A DNA stretch of 18,186 nt from positions 1 through 18,186 of the forward strand of contig CAYQJV010000033.1 of the NCBI GenBank assembly GCA_964417925.1, written 5' to 3'. The first letter of the stretch is position 1. Each line of letters begins with the position of its first letter. This DNA is from CAYQJV01 sp964417925. GTDB lineage: Bacteria; Hydrothermota; Tepidihabitantia; B3-TA06; CAYQJV01. The notes beneath the pieces are model-generated. The model was not told the DNA's origin. It saw nothing but the letters and a program-made list of their open reading frames with translations, and did not search any database. Position numbers and translations under genes: made by a program. This document shows, piece by piece, positions 13,502 through 18,186 of this stretch.

Positions 13502-14806
13502 ATGAAAATTCTTGTTTTAAATTGTGGCAGTTCTTCAGTAAAATATATGGTATACGACTGGGAGAAAAAATATCCCCTTGCAAAAGGAATTGTTGAACGA
13601 GTTGCTATTGGTGGAAGTTTTATAAAACACCAGGTTACAGGTAAAGAAGAGTATGTAAAATACCATGAATGTCCTGACCACAAGGAGGCAATAAGACTTG
13701 TAATACAAACAATAACAAGTGAGGAAACCGGAGTTTTAAGAGATCTTAAAGAAATAAAAGCATGCGGACATAGAGTAGTTCATGGAGGAGAAAAATTTAA
13801 CAGATCGGTTCTAATCACAGAAGAAGTTATAAAAACCTTTGAAGAGCTATATGACCTTGCTCCTTTGCATAATCCTCCAAATGTTTTAGGAATAAAGGCT
13901 GCAATGGAAATATTACCTGATATTCCTCATGTGGCAATTATGGATACTGCATTTCATCAAACAATGCCTCCATACGCATACCTTTACGCAGTTCCTTATG
14001 AGTGGTACGAAAAATATGGTGTAAGGAGGTATGGATTTCATGGAACGTCTCATCTATACGTATCAAGAAGAGCTGCGGTAATGCTTGGGAAGGATGTAAA
14101 AGAAGTAAATTTAATTACGTGTCATATAGGCAATGGCGCTTCAGTAGCTGCTATTAAAAATGGAGTATCTGTAGATACATCTATGGGATTCACTCCACTT
14201 GAAGGTCTGGTGATGGGAACCAGATCAGGAGATATAGATCCTGCAATTGTTGCTTATATTAGTGAGAAAGAGAAAATAAGTGTTCAAGAAGTAGTTAATA
14301 TTTTAAATAAAAAAAGTGGAATCCTTGGAATCACAGGTAAGTATGTAGATAGAAGAGATTTGATGAAAGCCATAAAAGATGGAGACAAGCGAGCAGAACT
14401 TGCTTTCAAAATGGAATGCTATAGGTTAAAAAAATACATAGGAGCATACATGGCTGTTTTAGGAAGAGTTGATGCCATAGTGTTTACTGCTGGAGTTGGA
14501 GAAAGAGGATGGGAGATGCGTGAAGAAGTTTTATCTGGGCTTGAAGGGTTTGGAATAAAAATAGACATAGAAAAAAATAGAAAAGCAGTGAGTAGGAATC
14601 ATGAATTTGATATCTCTGCAGAGGATTCAAAGGTCAAGATACTTGTTATACCTACAGATGAAGAAATAGTGTATGTTGAAGATGTAGTCGCATTGATTGA
14701 AAAAAGGTATGATGTATATACAAAATTTAAATATTCCTTTGAATCACCCGATTATGTAAATGTATTAAGGGAGGAGGCATACAAAAAGGAGATTGGAGAA
14801 GGATAA
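13502..14806 (+). CDS. ackA: Acetate kinase
   Basis: A 434-residue acetate kinase, which converts acetyl phosphate and ADP to acetate and ATP. Signature motifs: LNCGSSSVKY (N7, S10, S12), HRVVHGGEKF, the MDTAFHQTMP aspartate, RRYGFHGTSH, CHIGNGAS, TMG-like DTSMGFTPLEGLVMGTRSGD, TAGVGERG and the C-terminal IPTDEE. After IPTDEE there are 46 residues, some 30 more than in typical 400-residue enzymes, with aromatic and charged residues and no motif I know. Butyrate kinase is less likely given the motifs. The ATG at 13502 follows the fumarase stop by 2 bases with a weak AAAGGA site upstream. No phosphotransacetylase gene is nearby, so the source of acetyl phosphate is not shown here. Confidence 0.92.
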   Translation: MKILVLNCGSSSVKYMVYDWEKKYPLAKGIVERVAIGGSFIKHQVTGKEEYVKYHECPDHKEAIRLVIQTITSEETGVLRDLKEIKACGHRVVHGGEKFNRSVLITEEVIKTFEELYDLAPLHNPPNVLGIKAAMEILPDIPHVAIMDTAFHQTMPPYAYLYAVPYEWYEKYGVRRYGFHGTSHLYVSRRAAVMLGKDVKEVNLITCHIGNGASVAAIKNGVSVDTSMGFTPLEGLVMGTRSGDIDPAIVAYISEKEKISVQEVVNILNKKSGILGITGKYVDRRDLMKAIKDGDKRAELAFKMECYRLKKYIGAYMAVLGRVDAIVFTAGVGERGWEMREEVLSGLEGFGIKIDIEKNRKAVSRNHEFDISAEDSKVKILVIPTDEEIVYVEDVVALIEKRYDVYTKFKYSFESPDYVNVLREEAYKKEIGEG

Positions 14807-14809
14807 AAG

Positions 14810-15064
14810 GTGAAAAAAATAGAACATCTTGCCTTTCTTGCTAAGATTGAACTTAAAGAAGATGAGAAGGGAAAGTTTGAGGAAGAAATAGAAAGTATAA
14901 TCCAGTATTTCAATACTTTAAAGGGGAATTACAAAGATACTGAGAAATACGAAAATAAGTGTCCTGAAAAAGAAGATGTAAGAGCAAAAAAGAAGCTAAA
15001 TCCTCACAAACTTACACAGTTTTTTGAATATGGTTTCTTTGTTGTACCAAAAGTGATGGAATGA
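14810..15064 (+). CDS. gatC: Asp/Glu-tRNA amidotransferase subunit C
   Basis: An 84-residue GatC, the small subunit that wraps around and stabilises GatA in the amidotransferase. It begins KKIEHLAFLAKIELKEDE, the expected N-terminal helix pattern, and ends with the GatC-like FFVVPKVME. It is slightly shorter than usual (about 95). The start is GTG at 14810, 3 bases after the acetate kinase stop, with GGAGAAGG upstream. The stop overlaps the gatA start (ATGA). gatC is weakly conserved, but position before gatA makes the call firm. Confidence 0.88.
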   Translation: MKKIEHLAFLAKIELKEDEKGKFEEEIESIIQYFNTLKGNYKDTEKYENKCPEKEDVRAKKKLNPHKLTQFFEYGFFVVPKVME

Positions 15065-16479
15065 AGGATATAGTTTTTCTTTCTCTTTCAGAGATTCAAA
15101 AGTTACTTGTAGAAAATAAGATAAGTTATAAAGAAATTTGGGAAGAAATAAAGAAAAAAATAGACGAAAAAGAAAAAAAGATAAATGGATACATTACTGT
15201 GTTCGAAGAGGATGTTGAAAGAGTAGTTAAAGAGCTTGATAACAGTCATGAAAAACCTTCGGAGGATAAGCCTCTACTTGGACTTTTCGTTGCGATAAAA
15301 GACAACATATGTGTGGAAAATAAACCTCTTACATGTGCTTCTAAAATTCTTGAAGGATTTGTTTCTCCTTATGATGCCACGGTGGTAAAGAGATTAAAAG
15401 AAAAAGGAGCTGTGATCATTGGGAAAACTAATCTTGACGAATTTGCAATGGGATCATCTACTGAGTACTCCTGTTTTGGGGTAACGAGAAATCCTCTTGA
15501 TACTGAAAGAGTTGCAGGAGGATCAAGTGGGGGTTCTGCTGCGGTCGTGGCTTATGGAGGAGCCATGGCATCCTTAGGATCCGATACAGGAGGTTCTGTA
15601 AGACAACCTGCCTGCTTTTGTAATCTTTTTGGATTCAAACCTACTTATGGAAGAGTATCCAGATACGGTTTGGTTGCATTTGCATCTTCTCTTGATGTAA
15701 TAGGACCAATTGCAAGAAATATTGAGGATATAATGGCTTTATATACTGCAATAGCAGGTTATGATGAAAATGATTCAACATCTATTCCTTATGGAATAAA
15801 ACCTTTTAAGGATATAAAAATTGATAATGTGAAAATAGGAATATTAAAAGAAAGTTTTGAAGAAAACCATCCTAAAATTACAGAAGTAATTGAACGTGTG
15901 TTAAAAAAACTTGAAAAATCTGGGGCAAAAATAAAGCATTTTTCTGTTCCTGAAATCAAAAATGCTGTGGCAGGATATCAACTTTTAGCAATGGCAGAAG
16001 CTTCTTCAAATCTTGCAAGATACGATGGTATAAGATATGGCAGAAGAGTTACAGCAGAGAGTATAGAGGATGTTTATAAAAAAACACGAGGAGAAGGATT
16101 TGGAGAAGAGGTAAAAAGAAGAATAATGCTTGGAACATTTATTTTATCCTCAGGATACTATGATAAATACTATTTAACAGGGGTTAAGTACAGAAATTAT
16201 CTTAAAATGGTTTTTAAAAAAATTTTTTCTCAAGTAGATTTTGTAATAACTCCTACATCTCCAACCCCTCCTTTTAAAATAGGAGAGAAGAGAGAGCCTC
16301 TTTTAATGTATCTTTCAGATGTATACACTGCTCCCTTTTCTCTTATAGGTACTCCTGCAATTACAGTTCCATCAAAAGAGTCGGTTGAAAAAGATTTTAA
16401 AGCAGGAATACAGATAGTGGGTAAATGGCTTTGTGATGAGGAAGTAATAAAGTTTGGAGGAATAGTTGCAAGAGTTTAA
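15061..16479 (+). CDS. gatA: Asp/Glu-tRNA amidotransferase subunit A (glutaminase)
   Basis: A 472-residue amidase-family subunit that releases ammonia from glutamine and passes it to GatB. The catalytic triad is visible: K80 in VAIKDNI, the cis-serine S155 in AGGSSGGSAA and the nucleophile S179 in SDTGGSVRQPA. Nearby conserved stretches are GKTNLDEFAMGSSTE, FGFKPTYGRVSRYGLVAFAS and SLDVIGP. The length is standard (about 475-485). It overlaps gatC by 4 bases and gatB by 14 bases, so the three subunits should be made together. The gene set is complete, which supports indirect synthesis of Gln-tRNA and possibly Asn-tRNA. Confidence 0.95.
   Translation: MKDIVFLSLSEIQKLLVENKISYKEIWEEIKKKIDEKEKKINGYITVFEEDVERVVKELDNSHEKPSEDKPLLGLFVAIKDNICVENKPLTCASKILEGFVSPYDATVVKRLKEKGAVIIGKTNLDEFAMGSSTEYSCFGVTRNPLDTERVAGGSSGGSAAVVAYGGAMASLGSDTGGSVRQPACFCNLFGFKPTYGRVSRYGLVAFASSLDVIGPIARNIEDIMALYTAIAGYDENDSTSIPYGIKPFKDIKIDNVKIGILKESFEENHPKITEVIERVLKKLEKSGAKIKHFSVPEIKNAVAGYQLLAMAEASSNLARYDGIRYGRRVTAESIEDVYKKTRGEGFGEEVKRRIMLGTFILSSGYYDKYYLTGVKYRNYLKMVFKKIFSQVDFVITPTSPTPPFKIGEKREPLLMYLSDVYTAPFSLIGTPAITVPSKESVEKDFKAGIQIVGKWLCDEEVIKFGGIVARV
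16456..16468 (+). promoter_or_regulatory. Ribosome binding site and TTG start of gatB
   Basis: GGAGG at 16456-16460, 5 bases, then TTG at 16466-16468, all inside the 3' end of gatA. The protein would begin (M)QEFKVKIGIEVHAQL, the correct GatB N-terminus, and no ATG or GTG lies nearer, so TTG is the start. Confidence 0.8.
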
Positions 16480-17854
16480 GGTTAAAATAGGGATAGAAGT
16501 TCATGCACAGTTATCTACCGATACAAAACTTTTCTGTAGATGCAGTACCAAAGATGCAAATCCTAATGAAAATGTCTGTCCTGTTTGTCTTGGATTACCA
16601 GGGGTTCTTCCTGTTTTGAATAGAAAGGCAGTGGATTATGCAATAAAAGCTTCTTTGGCTTTAAACTGCAAGATACATAATGTAAGTATTTTTGCGAGAA
16701 AGCACTATTTTTATCCTGATCTACCTAAGGGTTATCAAATAACTCAATATGATAAACCTCTTGCAACAGATGGTTGGATTAAGATAAATAGTAAAAAAAT
16801 AAGAATAAGAAGGGTCCATCTTGAGGAAGATGCAGGAAAACTTATACATGAAATAGACAAAAGTTATGTGGATTTTAACAGGTGTGGTGTACCTCTTATA
16901 GAGATAGTTACAGAACCTGATATATCTTCTCCAGAGGAGGCTGTGTTATATTTAAAAAAACTTCAGCTTATCTTGAGGTATTTGAAAGTTTCAGATGCTG
17001 ATATGGAAAAAGGAAATTTCAGGTGTGAACCAAATGTTTCAGTGACTATTGGAGAAGAAGAGGGAGTGAGAACAGAGATTAAAAACTTAAATTCTTTTAA
17101 AGCAGTAAAAGAGGCCATACAACAGGCTATAGCAAGACAGAAGCAGATGATTGAAAGAGGAGAAAGTATAAAAATGCAGACAATGTTATGGGATGAAAAA
17201 AAGAAAAAATTAATTGTTATGAGAAAAAAGGAGGAAGAAGCTGATTATCGGTACTTTCCTGAGCCAGATCTACCCCCTCTTTTAATTTCTCAGGAAAGAA
17301 TAGAAAATATAAGGAAAGAGATTCCAGAACTTCCTGATGAAAAAAGTAAAAGATTTCAGGAAGTTTATTTGTTAAAAAAAGAGGATGTGAATATTCTTAT
17401 TGAAAATCCAACACTTGCAGATTTTTTTGAAGACACAGCAAAATTTTATAAAAATTTTTCAAGACTTTCACACTTTATAATAAATGATTTAATAGGCCTT
17501 TTAAAGGAAAAACAAAAAGATTTCCACACAATACATTTATTGCCTCAGGAAATGGCAGAGCTTTTGAAGGCAGAGGATGAGAGAAAAATCACAAAAATGG
17601 TGATAAGAGAGTTTATAAGAAAAAAAATCGATGGAAAAGAGGTAAATATAAAAGATATCCTAAAAGAAGAAAATGGTATTAATATTAAAGAGATTGTTGA
17701 AGAAGTTATAAAAAGTAATCCAGATATAGTAGAGAAATTTAAAAAAGGTAAAGAAGGGGTACTTGGATTTCTTATAGGGGAGACAATGAAAAGATTGAAA
17801 GGAAGAGGGGATCCGAGAAAGGTAAAAGAGGAACTTTTGAGAAGGTTAAGATGA
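16466..17854 (+). CDS. gatB: Asp/Glu-tRNA amidotransferase subunit B
   Basis: A 462-residue tRNA-binding kinase/amidotransferase subunit. It activates misacylated Glu-tRNA(Gln) (and Asp-tRNA(Asn)) with ATP and accepts ammonia from GatA. It shows IGIEVHAQLSTDTKLFC, a four-cysteine zinc site (FCRC about residues 24-27, then CPVC), HLEEDAGKLIHE, NRCGVPLIEIVTEPD, TEIKNLNSFKAV and YRYFPEPDLPPL. At the C-terminus the YqeY-like tail ends in the GKEGVLGFLIGETMK element used in tRNA binding. The length is normal to slightly short. A Lys-rich stretch lies between helices in the tail. The stop overlaps the start of the next gene (ATGA). Confidence 0.95.
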   Translation: MQEFKVKIGIEVHAQLSTDTKLFCRCSTKDANPNENVCPVCLGLPGVLPVLNRKAVDYAIKASLALNCKIHNVSIFARKHYFYPDLPKGYQITQYDKPLATDGWIKINSKKIRIRRVHLEEDAGKLIHEIDKSYVDFNRCGVPLIEIVTEPDISSPEEAVLYLKKLQLILRYLKVSDADMEKGNFRCEPNVSVTIGEEEGVRTEIKNLNSFKAVKEAIQQAIARQKQMIERGESIKMQTMLWDEKKKKLIVMRKKEEEADYRYFPEPDLPPLLISQERIENIRKEIPELPDEKSKRFQEVYLLKKEDVNILIENPTLADFFEDTAKFYKNFSRLSHFIINDLIGLLKEKQKDFHTIHLLPQEMAELLKAEDERKITKMVIREFIRKKIDGKEVNIKDILKEENGINIKEIVEEVIKSNPDIVEKFKKGKEGVLGFLIGETMKRLKGRGDPRKVKEELLRRLR

Positions 17855-18186
17855 TTTTTCTAATATTTTCTATCGTAATAGTTGTACATACAGAGGGAGA
17901 GGTGAAGGAAAAAACGGTGTTAAAACTTATAGAAGAAAATGAAAAAAAACTACCTCAAATAAAAAAAGATTCTGCAAATATTGTGTTTTTCTTTAAGAAT
18001 AAAGGCTATCTTGATGTGAAATGCAGATATGAAATAAAAAATGATACCGTTTTTTTCTATATAACCGAAGGAAAAAGATATTTTATAAAAAATATAGATA
18101 TTCCGCAGGAATTTATTGAAGTGAAAAGGAAGTATCAGCAAAGGCCTTTTGAAAGGAGATATGTTGAAGATATAAAGAACTATATC
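17851..18186 (+). CDS. POTRA-domain outer-membrane protein, Omp85/BamA-like (3' end outside window)
   Basis: The frame is open from ATG 17851 to the last base, 112 codons, with no stop. It starts inside the gatB stop (ATGA). The N-terminus MIFLIFSIVIVVHTEGE is a short hydrophobic signal-like segment. It is followed by a helix-rich stretch and a POTRA-like pattern: FFFKNKGYLDVKCRYEIKN, then VFFYITEGKRYFIKNIDI. This 'GY..V...I.EG..Y.I..I.I' form is typical of POTRA domains of outer-membrane assembly or translocation proteins (BamA/TamA/ShlB type). The barrel would lie downstream. It supports an outer membrane. The family call rests on the motif only, and the exact subfamily cannot be told. Confidence 0.7.
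   Translation, partial: MIFLIFSIVIVVHTEGEVKEKTVLKLIEENEKKLPQIKKDSANIVFFFKNKGYLDVKCRYEIKNDTVFFYITEGKRYFIKNIDIPQEFIEVKRKYQQRPFERRYVEDIKNYI

Noticed and set aside
1..18186. CRISPR array, prophage or defence system
   Set aside because: No regularly spaced repeats, integrase, transposase, phage structural or defence genes were seen; the genes are mostly metabolic or housekeeping.

Overview
The window is AT-rich (roughly one third G+C by eye) with tightly packed genes, frequent ATGA stop/start overlaps, AGA/AGG for arginine and many ATA codons. The proteins look bacterial: GatCAB, IspF made for the MEP isoprenoid route, MgtC, a rhomboid protease, and a large C25 (gingipain-type) protease ending in a FlgD/type-IX-secretion-like C-terminal domain. 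Together with a POTRA protein this suggests a diderm. The mix would fit a thermophilic, peptide-using member of a lineage such as candidate WOR-3/Stahlbacteria or a relative. That placement is inference; no rRNA is present.

Layout. Positions 1-318 hold the 3' half of riboflavin synthase. It runs into a minus-strand pair (PHP-type phosphatase, then MgtC family). Divergent from that pair, across two face-to-face promoters, lies a small unknown protein (1701-2039), followed by a 1119-residue secreted C25 protease (2079-5438) with its own promoter and apparently no leader. A tRNA-Gln(CUG) at 5515-5586 precedes a dense plus-strand cluster: lysine-ketoglutarate reductase, saccharopine dehydrogenase, ispF, rhomboid protease and a class III aminotransferase (5633-10836). 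The gap at 10837-11258 holds a decayed small lipoprotein gene. Next come ornithine aminotransferase (11259-12461), a class I fumarase alpha subunit plus acetate kinase (12654-14806), gatC-gatA-gatB (14810-17854), and the start of a POTRA/Omp85-like outer-membrane protein that runs off the window.

How it may work together. A secreted protease could release peptides. Lysine could enter the saccharopine route and ornithine the glutamate-semialdehyde route, both converging on glutamate. Fumarase and acetate kinase fit downstream carbon flow and substrate-level ATP. GatCAB would make Gln-tRNA(Gln) by transamidation, and the tRNA-Gln here has the U1-A72 pair that bacterial GatCAB favours. The coherent 'peptide fermentation' reading is inference from gene content.

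The most distinctive signals are (i) a recurring promoter shape, TTGAC(A/T) with mostly a 16-base spacer to a TA-rich -10, which at two genes puts the transcript start at the ATG, and (ii) the multiply disrupted lipoprotein gene at 10838-11211. I see no CRISPR array, insertion sequence, rRNA or clear prophage material. No strong intrinsic terminator (GC hairpin plus T-run) is visible.
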